This document shows, one piece after another, positions 51,173-59,556 of a stretch of 64,000 nt of DNA; position 1 is the first letter of the stretch; every line of letters begins with the position of its first letter. The DNA comes from Anaerolineae bacterium (GTDB taxonomy: Bacteria; Chloroflexota; Anaerolineae; Aggregatilineales; Phototrophicaceae), in NCBI GenBank assembly GCA_017303635.1, contig JAFLCG010000002.1, positions 92,918-156,917 on the forward strand, written 5' to 3'. Position numbers and translations under genes: made by a program. A model generated the notes under the pieces. The model made no database searches, had not been told where the DNA came from, and saw only the letters and a list, made by a program, of their open reading frames with translations.

Positions 51173-52795
51173 GTGAATGACCACCCTAAACCCTTTCCTG
51201 ACTGGCGCATGAGCGCACTGGTCAGTTTGATGTTGACTGCCGCCCTGCTGGCGGTGTTGTGGCTGGCGGCGCAGGTGGTGGGAACGCCCTTCCCGCCCTT
51301 TGACCTCTTTAATCTGCTGGCACGCGTCCTGCCCGGCGGCCTCGTCACCTTTGGGATTGATCTGATCGTCAGTACGGTCGTCAGCCTCAACCTGGGTGAA
51401 CTCTCCAGCACTGCCAAGTTCGCCCAGCAAACCCTCGCGACCCTGATCATGCTGGCTGCCTGTGTTGGCATTGGCACAGGGCTCTTTGCCTACTGGAACA
51501 GCCGATCAAAATCAGTCCCAGCAGTGGGCTGGGGGGTGGGGGCCGCCATCGGCGTGGTGGCGCTGGTCATCAGCGTGTATTTCAATACCACTACAACCAC
51601 CCCGTTCATCCTCAATGCTGTTTGGCTCATCGCCGCCTTCCTGATCTGGGGGGCGGCCCTGGCCTGGGTGTATCCGCGCCTGCGTCCACCGGCGCCTGAA
51701 CCCAGCGAAGCCGACTCGCTCCAGGTGATTGACCGACGCAACTTCCTCGTCCGACTGGGCGGCGCGACTGCCGCGCTGACGCTCGTCGGTACCGGGTTGG
51801 GTGCGATCAGCAGTCGGGGACGATCTACCGACTCGGCGCAGGCAGCCGCCCGCGCCTGGTCACTGGATAACCGACTGCCCAATGCTGACTCGACCTTTCA
51901 GGTGGTGAGCGGCACCCGTCCTGAACTGACGCCGCTCGACCAGCACTACCGCATCGACATCAATACCCTGCCACCAATCGTGCATGAGGAAAGCTGGAAG
52001 CTGGTGGTCAATGGACTGGTCGAAAATCCGGTCGAACTCACCCTCAATGAACTCCGCACCAACTTTCCGGCGGTCGATCAATTCATCACCCTGTCCTGTA
52101 TTTCCAACTACGTGGCCGGGGAACTGATCGGCACGCAGCGCTGGACGGGCTTTGCCCTCAAACATCTGATTGAGCAAGTCAAACCGGCACCGGAAGCGAT
52201 TGCTATTCACATCACCGCTGCGGATGGCTTTGACGAATACATCTCAGTCATCGAAGCCCTGCGGGATGAGCGCATCATGCTGTGTTATGCCTGGGACGGG
52301 CTGCCGTTGGAGATCGAACACGGGTTTCCGCTGCGGATTTACCTGCCAAACCGGTACGGGATGAAGCAGCCCAAATGGATCACGGGCATGGAATTTGTAC
52401 CTTTTGAGGAAGAAGGCTACTGGGTGCGGCGCGGTTGGGATGAACTGGCGCTGGTCAACGCCACCTCGGTCATTGATACCATCGCGGTCGAAGCGGCCTT
52501 CGACCGCGATGGGCAGCAGTTTGTCCCGTTGGGTGGGATCGCCTACGCCGGTTCGCAGGGCATTTCCGCGGTCGAGGTCAAGGTTGATGATGGCCCGTGG
52601 GAATTGGCTGAACTGCGCGAACCCATCTCCGACCTGACCTGGACGGTCTGGCGTTATGACTGGCCGTTCAGCGCGGGCCAGCATACCTTCAGCGTCCGCT
52701 GCCTGGATGGGCGGGGCCGCACCCAGGATGAAACCCCACGCGATGTGCGCCCTTCCGGGTCAACCGGCCTGCACCGGGTCCGGCGGCAGGTGTGA
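51173..52795 (+). CDS. Membrane-anchored molybdopterin oxidoreductase (sulfite-oxidase family)
   Basis: Protein of about 540 residues. Four hydrophobic helices (residues about 12-160) precede an internal twin-arginine-like segment IDRRNFLVRLGGATAALTL. The catalytic domain begins near 225 and shows the molybdenum-cofactor Cys in LSCISNYVAGELIG, followed by WTGFALKHLI and a dimerisation domain (VEVKVDDGPWELAEL). I use GTG 51173; a TTG at 51167 is also in frame. The catalytic domain is similar to YedY and plant sulfite oxidase. The helices suggest it stays membrane-bound and faces outside. Confidence 0.85.
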   Translation: MNDHPKPFPDWRMSALVSLMLTAALLAVLWLAAQVVGTPFPPFDLFNLLARVLPGGLVTFGIDLIVSTVVSLNLGELSSTAKFAQQTLATLIMLAACVGIGTGLFAYWNSRSKSVPAVGWGVGAAIGVVALVISVYFNTTTTTPFILNAVWLIAAFLIWGAALAWVYPRLRPPAPEPSEADSLQVIDRRNFLVRLGGATAALTLVGTGLGAISSRGRSTDSAQAAARAWSLDNRLPNADSTFQVVSGTRPELTPLDQHYRIDINTLPPIVHEESWKLVVNGLVENPVELTLNELRTNFPAVDQFITLSCISNYVAGELIGTQRWTGFALKHLIEQVKPAPEAIAIHITAADGFDEYISVIEALRDERIMLCYAWDGLPLEIEHGFPLRIYLPNRYGMKQPKWITGMEFVPFEEEGYWVRRGWDELALVNATSVIDTIAVEAAFDRDGQQFVPLGGIAYAGSQGISAVEVKVDDGPWELAELREPISDLTWTVWRYDWPFSAGQHTFSVRCLDGRGRTQDETPRDVRPSGSTGLHRVRRQV

Positions 52796-52828
52796 TGGCG
52801 CGGTCGGAATTGGATTACGAGAACTTCA

Positions 52829-52870
52829 GCCCTCAACCGTGTGCCGACGACGACACGGCTGGAGAGGGAG
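52829..52870. repeat. Palindromic intergenic repeat
   Basis: CCCTC...CCGTGT...ACACGG...GAGAGGG pattern resembling the larger repeat at 58620. It lies just after the molybdoenzyme and could act as a terminator. Confidence 0.4.
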
Positions 52871-53042
52871 AGAACAGAAGTTGGGGCAGTCCCTCCTAAG
52901 GGGATTTCGTTCGGTCATGGCGGCTGTGGCGGCTTTGGCAGACCCTCTCCGCCGCCACAAGCTAGTTGTCGTTGTCGTCAATTACTTTCAGGGACAAGCT
53001 CAGGCAGTCTAACAGGATCACGATACCACAGATTAGGTCAAG

Positions 53043-53064
53043 AATCGGAACATATGTTCCGATT
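53043..53064. promoter_or_regulatory. 22-bp perfect palindrome B, LexA-like operator candidate
   Basis: Core GGAACATATGTTCC flanked by AATC and GATT, fully self-complementary. It differs from palindrome A by C-to-T and G-to-A at matching positions, so the symmetry is conserved. TATGAT at 53082-53087 could be the -10 with the palindrome over the -35. Confidence 0.58.
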
Positions 53065-53136
53065 TTAGGGAAAAATCAGGATATGATGGGTTTCCCCCTC
53101 GGCCTTTGCTGCTTGAGTCCGGGAAGGGGTTCCGTA

Positions 53137-53283
53137 ATGTCACAAAACCCGCCGCCTCTCGACTTGGAGCTTTGTCCTTTCCGGCAACCAAGCCAACGCT
53201 GCCAAGCTCCCGTAAACCTTGGCAATCTTGGCAGCAAGGCTGCAAACAATTCCAAATGCAAACTTGCCGAGTGGATTGATTGA
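53137..53283 (+). CDS. Possible small protein under palindrome B
   Basis: 48 codons with a GGGAAGGGG site 8 nt upstream. The product has three Cys (LCPFRQPSQRC, KCKLAEW). No family recognised, and codon use looks less typical than in neighbouring genes, so it may be chance. Confidence 0.25.
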   Translation: MSQNPPPLDLELCPFRQPSQRCQAPVNLGNLGSKAANNSKCKLAEWID

Positions 53284-53456
53284 CAGCCAGCGCATACCCG
53301 CGTTACACTTTGGCACATTGGTGAAGGAAAAGCCCATGTTGGATGCCTGCCAATTGAGAATCCCGCGTCGTCGCAGCCGTCGCCCGCTGATCCAGGAGGT
53401 CACGCCGGGAGTTTTGCATTGACGGTCGCAGACGCGCACCAGCCTCGCAAACACCG

Positions 53457-53494
53457 CCCCCTGACCTCATATGATGGTCAGGGGGTTTTGTTTT
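53457..53494 (+). terminator. Strong rho-independent terminator
   Basis: 10-bp stem CCCCCTGACC/GGTCAGGGGG with a 9-nt loop, followed by TTTTGTTTT. It lies before the LLM gene on the plus strand, so it ends something transcribed from upstream; no annotated gene fits except the segment after palindrome B. Confidence 0.9.
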
Positions 53495-53558
53495 AGGGGG
53501 AAAATGTTGAGTGCTGAGTACAGAGTGAAGACGTTCAGAGCAAAAGGAGGACGGCGGC

Positions 53559-54509
53559 ATGAAGCGACCTGATATCGGGGTGATTTTCCATCCGGCCTGC
53601 TCACCCACACAGCTGCCCGACTATGCCCGCCGGGCGGAAGCCGCCGGGTTTGATGAGTTGTGGTTATGGGATGATTCCTTCCTGCCCGGTGCCTTGACTT
53701 CAGCGGCGGTCGCGCTGGCCGCGACCGAGCGCATCCGGGTGGGTATTGGCATCCTGCCGGTGACATCTCAAAATCCGCTGTTCACGGCGATGGAAATCAC
53801 AACGCTGACTTGCCTCTATCCGGGTCGGTTCATCCCCGGCTTCGGGCATGGCGTAGCCGGGTGGTTGTCCCAAATCGGCGCGGCACCGCAGTCCTCGCTG
53901 ACGGCTATCGAAGAAACCGTCACGGTCGTGCGGCGGCTATTGGCGGGCGAGTCCGTCACTTTTTACGGCAAGGAAGTCCACCTCGATCAGGTACAGATGC
54001 AGCAGCTTGCGCCAATGGTGCCACCTTTGCTGATCGGGGCCATGCGGGAAAAGACTATGCAGTTGGCTGGTCGGGTGGGGGATGGCGCGATTTTGACCGA
54101 GACCTCCAGCCCGGCTTACGTGCGCTGGGCGCGAGAGCAGATGAACAGTCCGGAGAAGCAGTTAGTGGTCTATACGCAGGCGCGGGTGAATCCGGATGGT
54201 AAAGCGGCACGGGATGCGGTGCGCAGGGTCCTGATGGAGCGGATGACCTGGGCGGAACCACATCTGCGGGCTGCTGGACTGCTGGAAGAAAGCAAGGCTC
54301 TGGTCGCGCAGTACGGCCTGGAGGAAGCGGCCCGCCGTCTGCCGGACTCGTGGATTGAGCAGTTGACGGTGTGTGGAACGCCGGAACAATCGGCCCGGGC
54401 GATTAGCGCGCTGGCGGAGGCCGGCGCGACTTCGGTGGTACTGCAACCCGGCGATGGCGACTCCACCACGCTTGACGATTACATTCGCTATCTCATGCCG
54501 TTGCTGTAG
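53559..54509 (+). CDS. LLM-class flavin-dependent oxidoreductase
   Basis: Luciferase-like TIM-barrel enzyme of 316 residues, using FMN or F420. MKRPDIGVIFHPACSP is the first strand, YARRAEAAGFDELWLWDDS the next, and IGILPVTSQNPL and FIPGFGHGVAGWLSQIG are typical. PPLLIGAMREKTMQLAGRVGDGAIL is the cofactor phosphate loop. AAGGAGG precedes the ATG. It starts the cluster that leads to argC but is separated from it by a palindromic repeat, so a functional link is not shown. Confidence 0.88.
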   Translation: MKRPDIGVIFHPACSPTQLPDYARRAEAAGFDELWLWDDSFLPGALTSAAVALAATERIRVGIGILPVTSQNPLFTAMEITTLTCLYPGRFIPGFGHGVAGWLSQIGAAPQSSLTAIEETVTVVRRLLAGESVTFYGKEVHLDQVQMQQLAPMVPPLLIGAMREKTMQLAGRVGDGAILTETSSPAYVRWAREQMNSPEKQLVVYTQARVNPDGKAARDAVRRVLMERMTWAEPHLRAAGLLEESKALVAQYGLEEAARRLPDSWIEQLTVCGTPEQSARAISALAEAGATSVVLQPGDGDSTTLDDYIRYLMPLL

Positions 54510-54529
54510 GTACGGGACATAGACGAAGC

Positions 54530-54566
54530 GGGCGGATATGCCGCCGCAGACGGTGTTAGTCCGCCC
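54530..54566. repeat. Palindromic intergenic repeat
   Basis: GGGCGGA at 54530-54536 and TCCGCCC at 54560-54566 with a GC-rich interior. It lies between the LLM gene and argC, and the outer part (TCCGCCCCTAC) resembles the interior of the MITE-like unit at 19943. Confidence 0.5.
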
Positions 54567-54599
54567 CTACGATGCGCGCAGAAACATAAAGGAGATGAA

Positions 54600-55604
54600 A
54601 TGACTGAGAAGGTAAAGGTAGGTGTATACGGGGCTTCCGGTTATGCCGGGCAGGACGCGGTCGAACTGGTGCTGAAGCATCCACAAACCGAGTTGATGTT
54701 TGGTACTTCCAACACCTACAAGGGTGATCCGATACCGGGGTCGAGCCTGCGTTACATCCCGCATGAGGAAGCTGACCTGAGCGCGGTGGATGTCGTGATC
54801 CTCGGCCTGCCCCATATGGCTTCTGCCCCGATGGCAGCCAAAGCGGCAGCAGCGGGCAAGCGGGTAATCGACCTCTCGGCGGACCTGCGCTTGGATACAG
54901 CGGAACGCTATCAGCAGTGGTACGGGCATGCGCATCCCAACCCGGAACTGCTACCCACACCGTACGGTCTACCGGAGATCAACCGCGCTCAGATCGCCGG
55001 CAAGCAGATCATCGCGGCCCCTGGTTGTTACCCGACGACGACTCTGCTCGGGCTGTATCCCCTGCTCAAAATGGGGGCTATCCAACCCGGCACGCCGATC
55101 ATCGTGGATGCCAAATCCGGCGTGAGTGGTGCCGGTCGGGAACCCAAGCCGAATACCCATTTTGTCGAAGTCTTCGGCAATTTCTCACCCTATAACCCCG
55201 GTCGGGTGCATCGCCATGTAGGCGAAATTGAGCAGGAGATCGCCAAACTGGACAGCGCCGTCGGCCCGCTGATTTTCACGCCGCATCTGCTGCCGGTGGA
55301 TCGTGGCCTGATGGCGAGCATCTACGTGACGCTCAAGCCGGAATTTGACAGCGCGGAGATGCAGGCGCTCTATGAGGAAACCTACCAGTCAGAGCCGCTG
55401 GTCAACGTCCTGCCGCCGAAGCAGCAAGCCACGCTCAAGCACGTCGTGCGGACGAATGGCGCAGCCATCAGCCTGACCCCAGTCGGTAAGCCCTACCTGC
55501 ATATCACCAGCGTGACCGATAACCTGCGTAAAGGGGCTTCCGGTCAGGCGGTACAGTGCCTGAACCTGATGTTTGGCTTCCCGGAAACGATGGGGTTACT
55601 GTGA
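54600..55604 (+). CDS. argC: N-acetyl-gamma-glutamyl-phosphate reductase
   Basis: NADPH-dependent reductase of 334 residues, third step of ornithine synthesis from glutamate. GVYGASGYAGQDAVEL is the dinucleotide site and APGCYPTTTLLG contains the catalytic Cys. SGVSGAGREPK and HRHVGEIEQEI are typical of ArgC. AAGGAG precedes ATG 54600. It is followed after 180 bp by an EamA transporter and then argB, so the arginine genes are interleaved with others on one strand. Confidence 0.95.
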   Translation: MTEKVKVGVYGASGYAGQDAVELVLKHPQTELMFGTSNTYKGDPIPGSSLRYIPHEEADLSAVDVVILGLPHMASAPMAAKAAAAGKRVIDLSADLRLDTAERYQQWYGHAHPNPELLPTPYGLPEINRAQIAGKQIIAAPGCYPTTTLLGLYPLLKMGAIQPGTPIIVDAKSGVSGAGREPKPNTHFVEVFGNFSPYNPGRVHRHVGEIEQEIAKLDSAVGPLIFTPHLLPVDRGLMASIYVTLKPEFDSAEMQALYEETYQSEPLVNVLPPKQQATLKHVVRTNGAAISLTPVGKPYLHITSVTDNLRKGASGQAVQCLNLMFGFPETMGLL

Positions 55605-55700
55605 GTTCACGGTACTCAGTTCACAGTCACAGTGAAAAAGTGAAAAGTGTTGAGTACAAAGTGCGGAGTGAAGCAGTGCAAAGTAGGGAGGCGCCAGGGC
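55605..55700. repeat. Degenerate short-repeat tract
   Basis: Repetition of TTCACAGT/GTACTCAGT/AAAGTG-type words. The same kind of text occurs at 56633, 53505, 58570 and 62039. Confidence 0.6.
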
Positions 55701-55786
55701 GAAGCCTCCCTGTGGGATGTGCGTCCAGTGTTAACTGGCAACCGGAAACCGGTACCCCGAATGCTAATCTACAAGGAGCCATGTGA

Positions 55787-56632
55787 TTGACCCCTGAATT
55801 ACTCGCACTCGCCTTCGGTGGACTGTCGGCACTGTCCTGGGGCAGTGGCGATTTCAACGGCGGGCTAGCGACCAAGCGCCTGGGTGTGCTGCATGTGCTG
55901 ACCGTCGTACATGGTGTTGGGCTGGTACTGACGCTCTTGCTCGCCCTGCTGACCAGACAAGCACTGCCCCCGACCGCGGAACTGGCCCTGGCTGCCGGAG
56001 CGGGTGTGATCGGGTTGATATCCTTGGGCGCACTCTATCGGGGACTGGCAGAAGGCCAGATGGGGATCGCTGCGCCCGTGTCCTCGGTTTTGAGCGCCGC
56101 CCTACCGCTGATCTTCAGCATCGTCGTGCGAGGTACTCAGCCAGATAGCGCCCAGCAGATCGGTTTTGCCATCGCGCTGGTCGCCATCGTGTTGATCTCG
56201 CTCGCCAGCGGCAAGATCGAGGGGACCAGCGGTCTGGGGATGGCGGTCACAGCGGGGATCGGTTTTGGTATCTACTTCATCCTGATGAGCTTCATCCAAT
56301 CGGACTCGGTCTACTGGTTAGCGGCTGTCTCCCGCGCCCTGACCTTCGGGATGCTGTTGATGATCGTCATCCGGCAGCGGCGAATTCTCGCTCCCCCGAA
56401 CGGATTGACTGGGGTGATGCTCTTGCTGGCGGGCGTGCTGGATGTCTTTGGCAATATCTTCTTCTTGCTCTCCGCGCAAAGTGGTCGGCTGGATATTGCC
56501 GCGGTCGTGGTGGCGTTGTATCCCGCCGTGACTATCGTACTGGCAGCGGGTCTGCTCAAGGAGCGTATGAGCCGGCTGCAAGTCCTGGGTGTGGTACTGG
56601 CCCTGGGGGCGGTGGCGTTGATTGCGGCGTGA
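55787..56632 (+). CDS. EamA-family transporter
   Basis: Drug/metabolite exporter of 281 residues with ten hydrophobic helices as two repeats of five. SWGSGDFNGGLATKRLG lies at the first helix and VVALYPAVTIVLAAGLLKERMSRLQVLG is the repeat hallmark near the end. The start is TTG 55787 with AAGGAG 8 nt upstream (55773-55778). Members export amino acids or sugars; given its place between argC and argB, export of an arginine-pathway compound is possible but unproved. Confidence 0.85.
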   Translation: MTPELLALAFGGLSALSWGSGDFNGGLATKRLGVLHVLTVVHGVGLVLTLLLALLTRQALPPTAELALAAGAGVIGLISLGALYRGLAEGQMGIAAPVSSVLSAALPLIFSIVVRGTQPDSAQQIGFAIALVAIVLISLASGKIEGTSGLGMAVTAGIGFGIYFILMSFIQSDSVYWLAAVSRALTFGMLLMIVIRQRRILAPPNGLTGVMLLLAGVLDVFGNIFFLLSAQSGRLDIAAVVVALYPAVTIVLAAGLLKERMSRLQVLGVVLALGAVALIAA

Positions 56633-56690
56633 AGAAGTTCACAGTACACAGTTCTCAGTTCACAGTGAAGAAGACAGAGTAACTATGACC
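56633..56690. repeat. Degenerate short-repeat tract
   Basis: TTCACAGTACACAGTTCTCAGTTCACAGT-like series of 7-mers right after the EamA gene. It is the same class as the tract at 55605. A CGCCAAG-type stretch follows near 56740. Confidence 0.6.
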
Positions 56691-56852
56691 TGTGGATACA
56701 CCGAAGAACGAAGATTTAACCGCCACGCCTGCGGCGTGCCAAGGACGCCAAGAGTGGACTATCAGCGCAGTAGAGTGTGAAGCACTAAATGAGTCTGGCT
56801 GGTCGCTGGAAGCTGGCAACCGGCAGCAATCATCTGATACAAGGACAATGCG

Positions 56853-57602
56853 ATGCAACCGATCCTCATCAAGGTCAGTGGTCATGAACTGGATGACGCC
56901 GCCTATCTGGCCGAGTTCGCCGCCATCATCAAAGGCTTGAACGCCCCCGTAATCATCGTGCATGGGGGCGGTGCGGAGATCACCGGCCTGCAAAAACAGT
57001 TCGGCATTGAGCCGCGCTACGCCGATGGCCTGCGGATCACCGATGCCGACTCGCTGCGGGTGGTCGAGATGATCCTGTGCGGGACGGTCAACAAGCGGCT
57101 GGTGCGCGTGCTGACCAACGCCGGGCTGGATGCACTGGGCCTGAGCGGGGTGGATCGCGGGCTGGTGCGGGCGGAGAAAATGCCGCATCCCTCGCAGGAC
57201 ATGGGCTTCACCGGGCAGATCGTCCGCGTGCGGGGCGAAGTGATCACCGACTTGCTGGCGCAGGGCGTAACCCCGGTGGTCGCGCCGGTCTGCGGGGGCG
57301 AAGCCAACAACTTCAACGTCAATGCTGACCATGTCGCCGGGGCAATTGCCAAAGCGGTTGGCGCGGCGCGGGTGGTCTTCCTGACCAACGTTGAAGGTGT
57401 GTTGGTCGGTTCACCAGCAGCGGTCGTGCCGACACTGACCCCGGCCCAGACCCAGGCGCTGATTGACGACGGCACTATCTTTGGCGGCATGATCCCCAAG
57501 GTGCAAACGGCGTTAGGGGCGCTGGCGGGCGGTGTGCGGCAGGCAGTCATCACCAATCTGAAGGGATTGCAAGCCGGTGGTGGGACAGTGTTTGCGGGAT
57601 GA
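56853..57602 (+). CDS. argB: Acetylglutamate kinase
   Basis: Amino-acid kinase of 249 residues, short-form ArgB, phosphorylating N-acetylglutamate. ILIKVSGHELDD opens the fold, VIIVHGGGAEITGLQKQ is the glycine-rich substrate loop, and DADSLRVVEMILCGTVNKRLV and VNADHVAGAIAKAV are typical. FLTNVEGVLV leads to the ATP site. It lacks the N-terminal helix that makes ArgB arginine-sensitive in some organisms, so feedback inhibition is uncertain. The sister lysine enzyme (LysZ) is similar, but the argC and argD context fits ArgB. Confidence 0.9.
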   Translation: MQPILIKVSGHELDDAAYLAEFAAIIKGLNAPVIIVHGGGAEITGLQKQFGIEPRYADGLRITDADSLRVVEMILCGTVNKRLVRVLTNAGLDALGLSGVDRGLVRAEKMPHPSQDMGFTGQIVRVRGEVITDLLAQGVTPVVAPVCGGEANNFNVNADHVAGAIAKAVGAARVVFLTNVEGVLVGSPAAVVPTLTPAQTQALIDDGTIFGGMIPKVQTALGALAGGVRQAVITNLKGLQAGGGTVFAG

Positions 57603-57675
57603 GAAGTTTCTACTGCAGAGGGGCAGAGGGAACTGAGCAGCAGAAGAAGACCGATTCAACGCAAAGAGATGGATG

Positions 57676-58578
57676 ATGGATGCTCTACAAGAGGCATTGC
57701 GGCTGCTGACCAGCGGACGACGGGCGGAAGTCGATCACGCGCTGATGCTGCTGGAGCGCGACGAGGTGCGCGATCAACTCACGGTCGAACAGCGCCCCGC
57801 TCTCCGCCGCAAGCTGGTTGATCTGATGGATGGGCCGCCCACGAATGATAAGGCAGGATTGCTGCGGGAGAAGCTGACACGGCTGCTAGCGCACATCGCC
57901 CATCCAGATGATCGCGATGTCTTCATCCGGGCGGCCACCACTTACTACGTTCAACCCGTGGAGGATGTGGCCCAGAATCTCCGGTCTGCCGGGCTGATCG
58001 GGCTGGCGGAGATCGACCGTGAACTGGCCTGTTTGTACGCGGTCAGGCTGTTGGGGGAGAAAGATACATCGCGCTTTAATGGCGAACCCTCGGTGACAGC
58101 AGTCATGGTGCTGGAACGCTTCGGGCAATCGCTGGCCCTGCTGCAATTCGTCATCGCTGCCGCCCGCGCCTACGACCCCCGGCAAGGCGAAGCAGTCGCC
58201 CGGGCCTTTGAGGCGCTGCCGGTTGATCTGCCGGAGGCGGCGCTGCTGCACGCGGCCCAACCCTATGTCGAAGCCGGGCACGCTGTACCCTGTACCGGCA
58301 TTATCAATATCGCCGTGAAGCGCGAAGAGGAGGCGCTGCACGATCTGCTGGAACAGATGCTCACCAGCACGCATGATACCGACCTGCACCGATACGGGAC
58401 GGTCATGCTGGCGACCTCTCGTAAACCGGCGCTGGTCGAACGGCTCTACCGGCTGGCGAACCTGAGTCCGCTGGAGTACGTCCGCAATTACCGGGAGGCA
58501 GTCGAACTGACGACGCATCCCCGTCGGGATGAGGTGGTGGCGATGCTGGGCAAGCGGGAGAAGAGGAAGAGTGGCTAG
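57676..58578 (+). CDS. Helical-repeat hypothetical protein within the arginine cluster
   Basis: Protein of 300 residues, largely alpha-helical, with HEAT-like pairs (AEVDHALMLLERDEV, RAATTYYVQPVEDVAQNLRSAGLIGLAEIDRELACLYAV). I do not recognise the family. It has no signal peptide or membrane segments. ATG 57676 follows AAAGAGATGG. It sits between argB and an HNH-like gene, so it may be a bystander. Two repeats near 57605 and 58579 bracket it. Confidence 0.65.
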   Translation: MDALQEALRLLTSGRRAEVDHALMLLERDEVRDQLTVEQRPALRRKLVDLMDGPPTNDKAGLLREKLTRLLAHIAHPDDRDVFIRAATTYYVQPVEDVAQNLRSAGLIGLAEIDRELACLYAVRLLGEKDTSRFNGEPSVTAVMVLERFGQSLALLQFVIAAARAYDPRQGEAVARAFEALPVDLPEAALLHAAQPYVEAGHAVPCTGIINIAVKREEEALHDLLEQMLTSTHDTDLHRYGTVMLATSRKPALVERLYRLANLSPLEYVRNYREAVELTTHPRRDEVVAMLGKREKRKSG

Positions 58579-58619
58579 TGGTCAGTGACTAGTGAAAAGA
58601 AAGTGAAGAACTCACCTTG

Positions 58620-58701
58620 CGCGGTCAGCCCTCACCCCCAGCCCCTCTCCCAAAATCCGCCGTCTGCCGAAGACGGCACGGCGGGGAGAGGGGAGCCAGA
58701 T
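58620..58701. repeat. Palindromic CCCTCTCCC/GGGAGAGGG intergenic repeat
   Basis: CCCCTCTCCC near the left and GGGGAGAGGGG near the right enclose CCGCCGTCTGCCGAAGACGGCACGGCG. It is a large hairpin between two plus-strand genes and probably a repeated intergenic element. Confidence 0.6.
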
Positions 58702-58854
58702 ACGGGAAAATACAGCAGATACTTGAGCAGTTGCGTAAGGTGAGTAAAGAAGTACAGAGTGTTGGAAGGCTGGCTGGAAACCGGCAACTCGCAACCCTAT
58801 CGCTGACCGGTGGCGGTTGTAGAATCAGGGTGGGATGAGTTGGAGGGGCATCAT

Positions 58855-59478
58855 ATGAGCGAGGACTGGGGCGCGACCGAGATCAAACAGATCGAGGAAC
58901 TCTACGCGCTCATCCGCTACATCTACCGACCGGGGCTGGCAGGCAAGATCATCACGGCATTTGATGAGGCGCTGGCCGCGAAGGATGATCCAGCCGAACG
59001 GGCCGGGGTGATCGCCCACTGGCTGGATTTTTACCAGGCGCACAAGTACCGCAAGCTGATGCGTCGTCGCCGTCCAACGGATGCCGAGCGACTGACGCCG
59101 TGTACGGCCTGCGGCTACCCGACCTCGCATCGCCATCATCTGTGGGATATTGCCACGCATGGCGAGAACGCGGTCACCGTGCAGCTCTGTGCCAACTGTC
59201 ACGAGCTGCATCATCTGATGTACAACACGCTGGCGCGGGACTCGGCCTATAGCCGTAAGCTCCTGCATCACCTGATGTTCGCCGGGCCGATCCCACCAGC
59301 GGTCATCGAGCGACTGTACGGTTGGTGCCGCGCCATCCTGGCATACGAAGTCGAGCAAGGGTGGCTGGAACCGTATAAGCTCAGTGATCTGTGGGTGGAG
59401 GAGAAGCTGCGGTTGGGGGAGTGGCGGGAGAGTGTTCAGCTTTCAGCGGTCAGCGAGCAGCGTCGAAAATTAGGATGA
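58855..59478 (+). CDS. HNH-endonuclease-like zinc protein
   Basis: Protein of 207 residues. The ATG at 58855 follows GGAGGGG; a longer in-frame start has no ribosome site. Central motif: CTACGYPTSHRHH, then LWDIATHGENAVTVQLCANCHELHH. The two CxxC pairs bind a structural zinc, and the HH..N..H arrangement matches the HNH (beta-beta-alpha metal) nuclease core. No restriction or phage partner is adjacent, so its role is unclear. It sits between a helical-repeat gene and argD. Confidence 0.68.
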   Translation: MSEDWGATEIKQIEELYALIRYIYRPGLAGKIITAFDEALAAKDDPAERAGVIAHWLDFYQAHKYRKLMRRRRPTDAERLTPCTACGYPTSHRHHLWDIATHGENAVTVQLCANCHELHHLMYNTLARDSAYSRKLLHHLMFAGPIPPAVIERLYGWCRAILAYEVEQGWLEPYKLSDLWVEEKLRLGEWRESVQLSAVSEQRRKLG

Positions 59479-59556
59479 GGATCACAGTTCTAATGCGACT
59501 TCATCAAGAGCAGAAATGACTTGAAACTAGCAACCAGTAATCCCAAGGAGTAAACC

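Larger units (their letters stand above)
53095..53494 (+). ncRNA. Candidate damage-inducible transcript of about 400 nt
   Basis: The gene-free segment runs from palindrome B to a strong intrinsic terminator. It holds a 9-bp inverted repeat GCTGCCAAG/CTTGGCAGC (53198-53206, 53227-53235). Two small reading frames are possible: 48 residues at 53137 (after GGGAAGGGG) and 28 basic residues at 53337 (after AAGGA). Neither resembles a known protein. Transcription and its control are inferred from the flanking signals only. Confidence 0.35.

Noticed and set aside
53140..53454. Minus-strand frame of 104 codons in the gene-poor stretch
   Set aside because: No ribosome site and no family match; kept only as a possibility because the strand has no nearby promoter-like signal.
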